From Piezodorus guildinii (Eukaryota; Arthropoda; Insecta; Hemiptera; Pentatomidae), in assembly GCA_023052935.1 (NCBI GenBank), contig CM041297.1:7290827-7354826 (forward strand): DNA of 64,000 nucleotides. The letters run 5' to 3'. The notes beneath the pieces are model-generated. The model was not told the DNA's origin. It worked only from the letters and a program-made list of their open reading frames with translations, and searched no databases. Below are positions 12,136 to 23,421 of the stretch, one piece after another (position 1 is the stretch's first letter; each line of letters starts with the position of its first letter). The position numbers and the translations under genes were made by a program.

Positions 12136-12984
12136 TAGAAACATCTGTTTTATTAAAAAATCTATTATATTATTATTTAAAACAATCACTTAGTTTTATC
12201 GGCTTTTTATCACTCTCTGTTAACTTTTACAAGCTCTTGTGAATTAGATAACATTTTTTTCTAAAATCTTTAGCTTTTCAACGGTATATGACACATGTAT
12301 ATTACTGTTCTTATGTTAAAAAACGAAAAATTGCATTAAAAAAATATTTTATCAGTTTTCTCCTTTAGTTGCTTTTCAAATTTGCTCAACTTGCATATTT
12401 AGCTGTTATCAATCAATGCCAACTAGATAATATGGTTATTTTTATAAAATATACAAAATTAAAGGAACTTTAGAGAATGAAAATTTAAAATATCGGCATT
12501 TAAGCCCTGCCAGCTTATTTTCATTAGAATATATAGAATATAGAATGATATTAAAGCCCGTTAAATTTTTACATCGATATAGCGAGTTTAATCAAATACG
12601 TCGGAACCGTTTTCGAGAAAATAAAAAAAAAAGGTGCAAAATGCATGGTATAAAGTTGCTCTTCTGGTAAGCTCATTTTGATGAAAAAGGTTTTGTAACG
12701 TCTCGGGCGTATATTCATCTTAAATATGAAATTTCAGTTTTATAGGACTTACCGTTTACGCCAGGGAGTTACCAAACACAAACCTTTTTGCGGGACTTAG
12801 TTATTTGGACACAGGGGACCCTAAAATGTGCATTTCCGTTGAAAATTGGAATTCGAAAATTTTCACGATCCCAATACTTTCCCTTACTATGTATAGTAAG
12901 TGAAAGTAAAAATGAATAAATTATAAAAAAAAAACAAAAAAAAAAAACATGTCCATTTAAGTAAGGAGGAACGTTAATTCGTCA

Positions 12985-13500
12985 ATTCTATTTACATCGT
13001 TTCACAACACAACCACGACATTGGGTGGTATCTCCCTTTGATTTGATTGTCTAATGTAGAAAGGACATTCTTCGAAAATGTGAGTAATTTTTAGGGTTCC
13101 CCTACAATGCATCTTAGGGACAATTCTTTAGATATCAAGTGCCCATGAGGTAACCTCACGTGTCCTATTCTGGGCGGTTGATGCGACTTTAAAGTGTTCC
13201 AAGACTTCAACTCTTTCTTAATGGCTTGCTTGGATAGCTGCTTTTCCACGCTTCATCCAATTTTTTTAAAACATTTTCCCTTAAACTACACCTAGCCCTG
13301 ATGGTGTCAGCAGTGCTTTACCACGACCAGGAGGAGTGAGAGCCTCTTTGGCAGCCCAATCCGCCATCTCATTTCCCATTATCCCCATGTAACCTGGTAT
13401 ACACACATAATGAATTATTTTTCTATCTTCAGCCATTCATTTGGTTAATATATTGAATAGGTCATGTATGTATGTATCAGCCGTTGGATTGGTTATATGA
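12985..13500 (-). pseudogene. RNase H / C-terminal fragment of an I/R1-type LINE
   Basis: The minus strand from about 13500 reads NPTADTYMHDLFNILTK, stop, then IIHYVCIPGYMGIMGNEMAD and WAAKEALTPPGRGKALLTP, the last RNase H motif (P-G-H-x-G-I-x-G-N-E-x-A-D, with Y for H). Further on it reads LDEAWKSSYPSKPLRKELK and RIGHVRLPHGHLISKE. Frames shift between blocks. It is distinct in sequence from copies 1 and 2, so a separate lineage. Confidence 0.75.
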
Positions 13501-13614
13501 ATGGGTTACAGCTAGTTATTTACAATAGTAATTTTATTTACGCAGTTCAAAATCATATTAATCGGTAACTGTAATTGTAATTACTTAGTTACAGTATCCG
13601 GAGAAGAGAACTTT

Positions 13615-13730
13615 TTTTTTTTTTGTTCAGCCCTACCTCGCCTTCGAAGGCCTTACGGGGTTTCTCGGCCCAGAGGGTGAGAGCATGGGATAAATGCTCA
13701 GATGAAAGCCCCCCAGTACCGATACAATCA
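13615..13730 (-). mobile_element. tRNA-derived SINE, tail part (unit 1)
   Basis: On the minus strand it reads CGGTACTGGGGGGCTTTCAT through GGCCGAGAAACCCCGTAAGG to GTAGGGCTGAAC and poly(A). The same block recurs at about 14583-14740 (longest, including a B-box-like GAGTTCGAGTATC) and 15893-16010. The tRNA-like head is at 16669-16726. The original insertion has been split by the Jockey element. Confidence 0.65.
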
Positions 13731-14118
13731 CCAGATACCACAATCAAACACAGTAACGTACTTAGGACTTATTTTTGACGAAAGGTTGACAAGGGGCCCA
13801 CACGTCAAGACTAAATGTAAAACTCTAAATTTTCGACTGAGATGATTGTATTCGATCCTTCATAGATATTCTAAATTACCCACCAGGCAGAAACGTATAC
13901 ACTTATTTATTAAAACCAATATGGACTTACGCTTGCCAAATATACGGGCCCGCTAAAAAGACACACATACGAAAAATACAAACCTTTCAATCGCAATTTT
14001 TAAGACTGGCAACGAACTCACCACCATATGTTTCAAAAGATACCCTTCATACTGATTTACGGATTCCAACTACAACAAACCACATTCGATCGACTTACAA
14101 ACGATTTCACGACAAACT

Positions 14119-14505
14119 AAATAAAAAACATTAAAATTAAATTCGAGTTGAAATGCGCGGGAGCGATAAATAAATAAAACTTAAAAACATAACTATAAGT
14201 CCCGAAAACACAATTATCAACTACTATATCAATATGAAAAATAAAAAGTAAATTTTAGTTAAAATAAGCGAGAGCGATAAAAATTACAGCTCGAAAAACG
14301 TAATTATAGCCCCCCGAAAGCAAAATAATTCATCCCTATATCAATAAAAAATAGTAAAAGTAAATGCGAGTTGAAATACGCATAAGCGATAAAAGATACA
14401 GCTCAAAAAACGTTATCATAACCACACGAAAGCAGATTAATTAATCCCTATATCAATAAAAAACATTAAAATTTAATATGAGTTAACATGCACGTGTTAA
14501 TATGT
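14119..14505. repeat. Minisatellite, ~111-bp period, about 3.3 units (array 1)
   Basis: Successive units each contain AAGTAAATKYGAGTTGAAAT-like, GCGATAAA, CCCGAAA-like and CTATATCAATA words at about 111-bp spacing. The three full units start near 14128, 14240 and 14350; a fourth is cut at TTAACATGCACGTG. An almost identical array is at 15430-15815. Confidence 0.8.
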
Positions 14506-14740
14506 TATGCGCAGTTCAAAATCATATTAATCGGAAACTGTAATTGTAATTACTTAGTCACAGTATCCGGACAAGAGAACTCTTTTTTTTTTTTTTTGTT
14601 CAGCCCTACCTCGCCTTCGAAGGCCTTACGGGGTTTCTCGGCCCAGGGGATGAGAGCGTGGGATAAATGCTCAGATGAAAGCCCCCCCAGTACCGATACT
14701 CGAACTCGTAATTATTTGGTTTTAAATGTTTGTTCCCCTC

Positions 14741-15428
14741 ATCAATCAAGCTAGTCTCTGCAGGAGTTCCTCAAGATTCTATCCTGGCCCCACTTCTGTA
14801 CTTAATATACACATATGGCTTACCGACAAACGAAAACATCCTAACTGCGACATATGCCGACGTCACTGGAATTATTACGAAAAACACAGACCCTACACAG
14901 GCCAGTATGATTTTACATCACTTAGACAATGTAAAAAACTGGTGTAGGAAATGGAAATTAAAATTTAACCACGACAAATCACTACATGTTACATTTACAC
15001 TTAGACATGGAATCTGCCCTCCAGTTTACATAGACAATCACCAGATACCACAATCAAACACTGTAATGTACTTATGACTTATTTTTGACAAAAGGTTGAC
15101 AAGGGGCCCACACGTCAAGACTAAATGTAAAACTCTAAATGTTCGACTGAGACGATTGTATTCGATCCTTCATAGACATTCTAAATTACCCATCAGACAG
15201 AAACTTAACGTATACACTTATTTATTAAAACCAATATGGACTTACGCTTGCCAAATATACGGACCTGCTAAAAAGATACACATACGAAAAATACAAACCT
15301 TTCAATCGCAATTTTTAAGACTGGCAACGAACTCACCACCATATGTTTCAAACGATACCCTTCATACTGATTTACGGATTCCAACTACAACCACATTCGA
15401 TCGACTTACAAACGATTTCACGACAAAC
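14741..15428 (+). pseudogene. Jockey-type LINE fragment, RT palm to C-terminus (unit 2)
   Basis: Plus-strand frame with GVPQDSILAPLLYLIYTYGL (the VPQGS block with G to D), ATYADVTGIITK (the YADD box with the second D replaced by V), NWCRKWKLKFNHDKS, HVTFTLRHG, then a frame change. It continues with RLTRGPHVKTKCKTLN, LLKPIWTYACQIYGPAKK and TFQSQFLRLATNSPPYVSND. The catalytic aspartate loss and the frameshift near 15075 show it is inactive. It sits in the SINE: AAATGTTTG lies before it (about 14726-14734) and after the 3' end in unit 3 (about 16662). Confidence 0.8.
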
Positions 15429-15429
15429 T

Positions 15430-15815
15430 AAATAAAAAACATTAAAAGTAAATTCGAGTTTAAATGCGCGGGAGCGATAAATAAATAAAACTTAAAAACA
15501 TAACTATAAGACCCGAAAACACAATTATCAACTACTATATCAATATGAAACATAAAAAGTAAATTTTAGTTAAAATAAGCGAGAGCGATAAAAATTACAG
15601 CTCGAAAAACGTAATTATAGCCCCCCGAAAGCAAAATAATTCATCCCTATATCAATAAAAAATAGTAAAAGTAAATGCGAGTTGAAATACGCATAAGCGA
15701 TAAAAGATACAGCTCAAAAAACGTTATCATAACCACACGAAAGCAGATTAATTAATCCCTATATCAATAAAAAACATTAAAATTTAATATGAGTTAACAT
15801 GCACGTGTTTATATG
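15430..15815. repeat. Minisatellite, ~111-bp period (array 2)
   Basis: Near-identical copy of the array at 14119-14505, placed at the end of unit 2 of the tandem duplication. Confidence 0.8.
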
Positions 15816-16009
15816 TTATGCGCAGTTCAAAATCATATTAATCGGAAACTGTAATTGTAATTACTTAGTCACAGTATCCGGACAAGAGAACTTTTTTTTT
15901 TTTTTGTTCAGCCCTACCTCGCCTTCGAAGGCCTTACGGGGTTTCTCGGCCCAGGGGGTGAGAGCATGGGATAAATGCTCAGATGAAAGCCCCCCAGTAC
16001 CGATACAAT

Positions 16010-16655
16010 CACCAGATACCACAATCAAACACAGTAACGTACTTAGGACTTATTTTTGACGAAAGGTTGACAAGGGGCCCACACGTCAAGACTAAATGTA
16101 AAACTCTAAATTTTCGACTGAGACTATTGTATTCGATCCTTCATAGATATTCTAAATTACCCATCTGACAGAAACTTATACACTTATTTATTAAAACCAA
16201 TATGGACTTACGCTTGCCAAATATACGGACCCGCTAAAAAGACACACATACGAAAAATACAAACATTTCAATCGCAATTTTTAAGACTGGCAACGAACTC
16301 ACCACCATACGTTTCAAACGATACCCTTCATACTGATTTACGTATTCAAACTACAACAAACCACATTCGATCGACTTACAAACGATTTCACGACAAACTA
16401 AATGGACACATAAACAAACTTGTGCAAAACATGGCAACAACTGACATACCATCCATAACTCGGCGTAGGCTGAAAAGTAGTTGGATGAGGGACCTCCTGA
16501 CCTGAAAATATAGTTCTGCTTAATGTCAGGAGGATGCACCACTGGGTGCTGTCTCCCTCATGCCTGCCCAAGCCATGTTTCCTTAGATTTTATCACATTT
16601 GCTGATTGCAATATTTTTTTACAGGTGTAAATAAAATGTTAAGTGACAAAAAAAA
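16010..16655 (+). pseudogene. Jockey-type LINE C-terminus and 3' end (unit 3)
   Basis: Plus-strand remnant with NTVTYLGLIFDERLTRGPH, KTLNFRLRLLYSILHRYSKL, then after a frame break PIWTYACQIYGP and NKFHDKLNGHINKLVQNMA. It ends RRRLKSSWMRDLLT with stop near 16503. A 3' UTR with AATAAA-type signal (16629) and poly(A) 16648-16663 follows. This is the only unit retaining the true 3' end of the inserted Jockey. Confidence 0.8.
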
Positions 16656-16668
16656 AAAAAAAATGTTT

Positions 16669-16726
16669 GGTCCTCTGTAGTTGCTAGGCAACGAGTTAAC
16701 CAACTGAGCTACCCCGGCCTTACCGG
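16669..16726 (-). mobile_element. tRNA-like SINE head
   Basis: The minus strand reads GGCCGGGGTAGCTCAGTTGG then TTAACTCGTTGCC. This includes a good tRNA A box (TAGCTCAGTTGG). The matching tail with poly(A) is on the far side of the Jockey insertion. CCGGACAAGAGAAC follows at 16724-16737 and precedes the SINE tails upstream, giving a 14-bp target duplication for the SINE. Confidence 0.7.
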
Positions 16727-16737
16727 ACAAGAGAACG

Positions 16738-17305
16738 ATCAGAAGGACACTCCTTTCACTCCAGAGGCCACTTTATCTTCTTTGAAGGGGACCCAACTTT
16801 TCCTACGCCCTCTCCCTCCCTCCCTCCCCCCCAACCTCTCCCCCTTCGCTATTAAACTCAGTTACAAAAATCCTTCGAGGCCTCCCCCCCCCTCGTCATC
16901 CGCCCACGAATTTCCAACCGACGATAAGTTATTGGATGACGCCGCGGAGGAAATTGATTGGTGGCGCTCCAACGGACGGATCGCTGGCACTCCATTTGAT
17001 GGACCGTCGTTCCCCCATTACAGGCTTCATTGTTCAAGTTTTTGCTTTCACTCAATTCAACTTGACGGGTAAATGTCGCGTATAATATCTTGAGTATAAT
17101 CGTGATTTGGTCTCATTGGCTTTTAGGCGGAAAGGAGATTCACCGCATGCTACAAAGAGTTATTTAAATCGTGGCGCGGAATGAAACCTGATTAAGTATG
17201 ATTTTTAAGAGATCATTTGCCGTCACGATCATGTAATGAATTTCCTTTTCATTTCTCATAGACATTTTTCTTAAATTAATAATCAATATAAAAAAAAGGC
17301 ACAAA
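16738..17305. other. GC-richer unique sequence with C-rich tract
   Basis: The 16738-17060 part is clearly GC-richer than its surroundings. It contains a tract of CCC runs at 16808-16832 that would be a G-quadruplex motif on the minus strand. An open frame of 96 codons starts at 16782, but it is low-complexity proline/serine at the front and has no domain I recognise. It could be a promoter or 5' exon of a host gene. 17060-17305 shows nothing identifiable. Confidence 0.35.
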
Positions 17306-17388
17306 ATAAAATGAAACTGCTGAAGGAATTAGTCCGGGTGGCGGTCATTAAATGAAACAACTGAATAGTTTTAACTATTTTATTGTTT

Positions 17389-17427
17389 GCCAACGTTTCG
17401 ACCCCCATTGTGGGTCATCATCAGGGC
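17389..17427 (-). ncRNA. Hammerhead-ribozyme-like motif 1 (Penelope pLTR)
   Basis: On the minus strand: GCC, then CTGATGA, a stem II hairpin GACCC/GGGTC, GAAAC, then GTTGGC. GCC/GGC would form stem I. The stem III part ACGT has no loop, so it could pair only between two molecules or motifs. One extra T sits between the CTGATGA box and stem II. Hammerheads in Penelope-like pLTRs are established; that this copy cleaves is inference. Confidence 0.6.
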
Positions 17428-18294
17428 TAAAAAGATACAAAAAGGATACATTTAAAATAAGATTACAAATACTATTTTAAAAAAATTAACAATTGCACTA
17501 GAGAATGTCAATATTATAACATAAAAGGAAATATATGTGTATAGAAATCAATTAATTAAATTACAATGATAAAGGTATACTAATGAGAGCTATACAGACC
17601 AGATAATGACTAAAGATAATGTACAAATATATAAGAAAAAATTACATGAAATATAAAACATTAAAAAATGGAGTACAGTGGAGATACGTACCGTCTGGTA
17701 GGTGAGTGGAAACTGGGTACAATTTGGTAATAAGGAATATAGGCAGGTAGATAGGAAAGTACGTACAAAAGGGTGGGTAAAATGGAAAATACGTACCATA
17801 TTTCTAGACGGGATCTGACAACAATGAGTAAAATTGTAATATTAACATAAAAGGAAGTGTTCAGATTAAACCTACAATATTAATACCATCACAACGGTAT
17901 TAGAAGATGTTTTAACAAGATTGTTGAAGTAACAACAATATAATACAATAGTAAGAATAATAATGTATAAACTATATATAGTAAAACTGACTACCTCCCA
18001 ACCAACGTTTAAATAATTGTTGTACATATATTAAGACCTTAAAATTAACCAAGTGAAAATATTATGACAAAAAATAATAATAAGTAACAATCATTGACAG
18101 ATCATATAGTTGATACAAAATAGTAAAATAATTACAAATAGGAATAAATTCAATTGTAAAACCATTAAGAATTTATTAAGTGTAGAAACAAATGAAATAG
18201 ATACATATATAAAATAATTGTATACATACATAAGTAAAAAATAAACCAATAAATAAACAAAATGTATACAGTGGGATGGACATGGGAAGCTGAA

Positions 18295-20589
18295 TTACTT
18301 AAGAGAATTTAATATATGGCTGTAGGTGGAGGAGATGCATTGCTTATCAGTTTTATGGTTGACAGGATTAGATTGGAGATGGATGTGGACGGATTCAGCA
18401 ATGAGTCTTTTTTTATGGTTGGGAACAGAATCTAAAATGGAACAATCTTGAAAGTTAAATGAATGATTAAAAGTTATGGAGTGTTCGGAGAGTTTTGAGG
18501 CTAGAAGGTTTCGAGAGGATATGGAGGATTTATGTTGAGATATGCGGGTTTTTAAGTAGTTTTTTGTTTCACCCACATAGGACACATCGCAATCTAAACA
18601 AGGTATTTTATAAACAATATTTGAGCGGTAGAGAGGATTTATCGGGTCTTTAGTATTAGTGAAAAGGTGGGAAAGTTTGTTCTGGGTCTTTAATCCTAGC
18701 TTTAGAGAGGGTAAGGAGGATTTAAAGGATTTTTTAATATTTTCAGACAGGTGTGGAATATACGGTAGGGATCTATATTGAAATATTGTGGGTGAATTTT
18801 GGTCTTGTATTGTAGGGGGAGTAATGGTCGTTTTTAAGTTGTTGTATGAGTTTATGAGTTTTGTAATGATATTACGTGTTTAGGGTAAGGATCTTTTTAA
18901 TGCGCTGGATATTGGTAGGATGGTACTGTGGATCAGACAAGGAGAGGCAACGGTGGACGAGATTTTGGGTAACATTAATTTTTTGATGGTATGGGTGTTG
19001 GGAGAAGAAATTGAGGAGTCTACCGGAATAGGTGGATTTTGTGTACCAATCAGTGGAAATAGAACCGTCCGTATTTCTTATTATCAGTAAGTCTAGAAAG
19101 GGAATTGTTGAGTTGTTTTCTTTTTCTACTGTAAAGCGGAGGCGTGGATCATAGGAATTAAAGGATTTAAGGATATCTGGGATTTTTTCAGGGTTTATTA
19201 TTAGGAGGAGGTCGTCAACATATTTCTTAATGAAAAATATATCGTTTTTATAAATTTTCGTTATGAAATCCAGGAGGTCATTGAGAACAATATTAGAGAG
19301 ATCCGGAGCTAGGCAGTTTCCCATTGCTAGTCCAGAGAATTGATTGTAAAATTTTCCCTTAAAAGTGAGGTATCCTGTTTTGCAGCAAAGTTCCAGTGAT
19401 TGTAAGTAAGCAGAAAGATTTAGCGTGGTGTGAGGTTCGATAATGGTCCAGTGTTTTTTAACTAAATGGAGAACTTTGTCAATGGGAATATTAGTGAATA
19501 AGCTTTCGGCGTCAAAAGATGTTAAAATGTAGTTAGGGGGGATTTGAAGTGATAATAATTGTTGTCGGAGGTAAAGAGAGTTTGTAATGTCGTAGGAGTT
19601 TGTACGGCTGAGTATTTTTAGTGACGGTAGAAGAAATTTACTGAGTTTGGAGGAAGGTGCATTGATGTTTGAAATAATGGGACGGAGTGGATTACCGGGT
19701 TTGTGAATTTTCGGAAGGCCATACAGACGTGGGGGTAAGGAATTATAAGAGATTAGGTTTCTGTATGTAGATAGATTAATGAATTTATTATCGAAGAGAT
19801 TTTTGATATGTTGGTTAAATTTTATCATGAGAGGACGGGTTGGGTCACGGGTAGAGGGTGTATATGTTGATAGGTCTGATAGAAGTGAATTTATTTTGTC
19901 ATCGTACTCAGTTCTGTCCATAATAACTGTTACGTTACCGGAAGAGAGGGGAAAATGACGAACGAGGTTTGGGGTGTTGGAGGTGGTTGGAAATCATGTT
20001 GCTAATCCGCAACCGGGAAATTTCTTTGTCTTCGTCAGTTATTTTGAAAATGTCGTCTTTATAAATATATTCTAGATCTGTTATAAGTTGGGGAATCATT
20101 TTAGAAGGGTTAGAAGAAGGGGTAGAAAAATTGGGACCTAAGCTTAAAATATTATTAACATTAGTGGGAACAGAGGTAGAGGAAATATTTTTGATCCAAT
20201 CATCCGATCCTTTGGGATACGGTTTTTTATTGATACTCTTTTCATAAATAGTTTTAAATTTTTTAACGAGGGAAAATTTTGTCTGTTTTTTAGTGAATGC
20301 AAAAATTGTTTGAATACTTGTAGTCAGTTTGTCCATGTTGTGGTCGCCTATAATAGGATGTAAAGAGGAATTTAAGGAACTGATATTGTCGTTTATGAGG
20401 TCTATTTGTTGTATGGTTTCCCTAATTTTTAAGTTAAGTAACGTTCTCTTGTATTTCTCCAATGAGTGTGTCAATTTGGAAGTAAGGGAGTTTGACAAAG
20501 GGACTTGACTAATGCAGTTCTCAATAAATTTTGGAAAAACAGAATGGGTTCGACATTTTAATAAAAAAATCCTTTGTTCAGTTTTTTTA
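18295..20589 (-). pseudogene. Penelope RT + GIY-YIG endonuclease, truncated inverted copy
   Basis: Minus-strand copy beginning at KKTEQRIFLLKCRTHSVFPK and running through the RT to GIY-YIG. RT blocks: PPRLYGLPKIHKPGNPLRPI, DAESLFTNIPIDKV, GLAMGNCLAPDLSNIV and KKYVDDLLLIINPEK. The endonuclease block SYVGETKNYLKTRISQHK is in a separate frame (18295-18585, extending upstream). Compared with the plus copy it lacks about 71 bp between PRSSFSPLF and NVTVIMDRTEYDD (near 19940), which breaks the frame. It shares with the plus copy the frame change after ILTLNT (18872). The 5' third of the coding region is absent. Confidence 0.9.
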
Positions 20590-21062
20590 CGTACTTTCCT
20601 ATCTACCTGCCTATATTCCTTATTACCAAATTGTACCCAGTTTCCACTCACCTACCAGACGGTACGTATCTCCACTGTACTCCATTTTTTAATGTTTTAT
20701 ATTTCATGTAATTTTTTCTTATATATTTGTACATTATCTTTAGTCATTATCTGGTCTGTATAGCTCTCATTAGTATACCTTTATCATTGTAATTTAATTA
20801 ATTGATTTCTATACACATATATTTCCTTTTATGTTATAATATTGACATTCTCTAGAGCAATTGTTAATTTTTTTAAAATAGTATTTGTAATCTTATTTTA
20901 AATGTATCCTTTTTGTATCTTTTTAGCCCTGATGATGACCCACAATGGGGGTCGAAACGTTGGCAAACAATAAAATAGTTAAAACTATTCAGTTGTTTCA
21001 TTTAATGACCGCCACCCGGACTAATTCCTTCAGTAATTCTCAACGGTCAACTAATTATATCC
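20590..21062 (+). repeat. Penelope 5' pLTR
   Basis: Matches the right-hand copy (about 24525-25009) nearly base for base, from ACGTACTTTCCTATCTACC to TCAACTAATTATATCC ACAATG. It joins the minus-strand copy directly at 20589/20590 and contains a hammerhead-like motif. The first ATG of the plus-strand reading frame lies at its right border (21066). Confidence 0.8.
20926..20964 (+). ncRNA. Hammerhead-ribozyme-like motif 2 (5' pLTR)
   Basis: Identical core to motif 1, on the plus strand: GCC-CTGATGA-T-GACCC...GGGTC-GAA-ACGT-T-GGC. Flanking TTTTTA before and AAACAA after could extend stem I past one mismatch. By the hammerhead rule, cleavage would fall after the T following ACGT (near 20961). Confidence 0.6.
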
Positions 21063-21065
21063 ACA

Positions 21066-23421
21066 ATGATGAAAAGAACACGGGAACAACAACAAAAAGA
21101 TACATCCACCTCAACTCTCCGCCGCAGTGCCAGAATACAAAATCGCAGACAGGACATACAATCTACAACTCAACAACAGCAGGCATTCTCATCTCAACAA
21201 GCCAACTCTTCTACACCTCCAGGTGACTCAAGTTTTTCTCATCACCACATATCCAGCTCAAAAAAGGTAACAACTCCACGATCACCACCACAACGACTTA
21301 ACCCTCAATCAACCTCTCTTTTGGGTTCTTCTCGACCATCACACCGCTATAACACTAGATTAAATAGTAATAGATCTTTGACTCACCTCCCAACTCAACA
21401 TTATACTAAAACTCCCCATACGCCTTCTTCCCAAGTTACTTCTCTTTTTTCAATTACTTCTCTGGACACATCTTTCTCCCAAACTCAAAATATATCCTCT
21501 TCCACCACTTCCCACCTTTCTTCAGGAAATTCTAATAATGACCAACATCATATTTTCTCTTCACTAAAATCGCGATTCCCCCAAAACAGACAAGCTTTTA
21601 ACAATCTCTGTAACCTTCACAAACGACTGGCCAAAAAAACTGAACAAAGGATTTTTTTTATTAAAATGTCGAACCCATTCTGTTTTTCCAAAATTTATTG
21701 AGAACTGCATTAGTCAAGTCCCTTTGTCAAACTCCCTTACTTCCAAATTGACACACTCATTGGAGAAATACAAGAGAACGTTACTTAACTTAAAAATTAG
21801 GGAAACCATACAACAAATAGACCTCATAAACGACAATATCAGTTCCTTAAATTCCTCTTTACATCCTATTATAGGCGACCACAACATGGACAAACTGACT
21901 ACAAGTATCCAAACAATTTTTGCATTCACTAAAAAACAGACAAAATTTTCCCTCGTTAAAAAATTTAAAACTATTTATGAAAAGAGTATCAATAAAAAAC
22001 CGTATCCCAAAGGCTCGGATGATTGGATCAAAAATATTTCCTCTACCTCTGTTCCCACTAATGTTAATAATATTTTAAGCTTAGGTCCCAATTTTTCTAC
22101 CCCTTCTTCTAACCCTTCTAAAATGATTCCCCAACTTATAACAGATCTAGAATATATTTATAAAGACGACATTTTCAAAATAACTGACGAAGAAAAAGAA
22201 ATTTCCCGGTTGCGGATTAGCAACATGATTTCCAACCACCTCCAACACCCCAAACCTCGTTCGTCATTTTCCCCTCTCTTCTTCAAAGATCTTTCCTTAA
22301 CCCGCTCATTCCTCAAATCAAACGACCAAATTTTAGTAACTAAAGCCGACAAAGGTAACGTAACAGTTATTATGGACAGAACTGAGTACGATGACAAAAT
22401 AAATTCACTTCTATCAGACCTATCAACATATACACCCTCTACCCGTGACCCAACCCGTCCTCTCATGATAAAATTTAACCAACATATCAAAAATCTCTTC
22501 GATAATAAATTCATTAATCTATCTACATACAGAAACCTAATCTCTTATAATTCCTTACCCCCACGTCTGTATGGCCTTCCGAAAATTCACAAACCCGGTA
22601 ATCCACTCCGTCCCATTATTTCAAACATCAATGCACCTTCCTCCAAACTCAGTAAATTTCTTCTACCGTCACTAAAAATACTCAGCCGTACAAACTCCTA
22701 CGACATTACAAACTCTCTTTACCTCCGACAACAATTATTATCACTTCAAATCCCCCCTAACTACATTTTAACATCTTTTGACGCCGAAAGCTTATTCACT
22801 AATATTCCCATTGACAAAGTTCTCCATTTAGTTAAAAAACACTGGACCATTATCGAACCTCACACCACGCTAAATCTTTCTGCTTACTTACAATCACTGG
22901 AACTTTGCTGCAAAACAAGATACCTCACTTTTAAGGGAAAATTTTACAATCAGGTCTCTGGACTAGCAATGGGAAACTGCCTAGCTCCGGATCTCTCTAA
23001 TATTGTTCTCAATGACCTCCTGGATTTCATAACGAAAATTTATAAAAACGATATATTTTTCATTAAGAAATATGTTGACGACCTCCTCCTAATAATAAAC
23101 CCTGAAAAAATCCCAGATATCCTTAAATCCTTTAATTCCTATGATCCACGCCTCCGCTTTACAGTAGAAAAAGAAAACAACTCAACAATTCCCTTTCTAG
23201 ACTTACTGATAATAAGAAATACGGACGGTTCTATTTCCACTGATTGGTACACAAAATCCACCTATTCCGGTAGACTCCTCAATTTCTTCTCCCAACACCC
23301 ATACCATCAAAAAATTAATGTTACCCAAAATCTCGTCCACCGTTGCCTCTCCTTGTCTGATCCACAGTACCATCCTACCAATATCCAGCGCATTAAAAAG
23401 ATCCTTACCCTAAACACGTAA
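21066..23421 (+). pseudogene. Penelope-like reverse transcriptase with N-terminal extension, one homopolymer frameshift
   Basis: The first part (21066-21701) encodes a Ser/Thr/Gln-rich basic leader with RRSARIQNRRQ, possibly nucleic-acid binding. After a frame change the main frame (to 23421) continues with KLTHSLEKYKRTLLNLKIRE, TDEEKEISRLRISNMISNHL, KADKGNVTVIMDRTEYDDK, GLPKIHKPGNPLRPIISNIN, FDAESLFTNIP, GLAMGNCLAPDLSNIVLNDL and the catalytic KKYVDDLLLIINP. The frameshift is one extra T: a run of eight Ts at 21652-21659, where the inverted copy has seven. Otherwise the RT is intact. It would use a target 3' end to prime copying of the element RNA. Confidence 0.9.

Larger units (their letters stand above)
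10196..12912 (+). repeat. Family R repeat, copy B, split by an I-group LINE
   Basis: The left part 10196-10333 and right part 12136-12912 together reproduce copy A almost end to end. They start AATCTGGTGCGGGCAACACA and end GTAAGTGAAAGTAAAAA. The LINE interrupts copy B at the TAGAAACATGTG position, which is uninterrupted in copy A (near 3155). Confidence 0.75.
13542..16655. repeat. Three-fold tandem duplication of a SINE/Jockey segment
   Basis: Units start with GCAGTTCAAAATCATATTAA at 13542, 14511 and 15822. Each has about 65 bp of flank, a CCGGACAAGAGAAC-type site, a poly(T)-led minus-strand SINE tail, and a plus-strand Jockey C-terminal segment. Units 1 and 2 (969 and 1311 bp) end in ~111-bp minisatellite; unit 3 continues to the Jockey 3' end. 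Units 1 and 3 share the same ~342-bp deletion, joining ACCGATAC to AATCACCAGA; unit 2 keeps those bases (about 14702-15043). Confidence 0.85.

Noticed and set aside
13542..15821. CRISPR array
   Set aside because: Repeat period is about 111 bp or about 1 kb with no short repeat/spacer pattern, and the setting is eukaryotic.
16782..17072. 96-codon open frame as a gene
   Set aside because: Front half is low-complexity Pro/Ser from a C-run tract, no domain, no splice or expression evidence.
20512..20763. 83-codon open frame at the Penelope junction
   Set aside because: It crosses the border between the inverted copy and the 5' pLTR; equivalents at 17590-17799 and 24494-24703 are pLTR sequence without motif.
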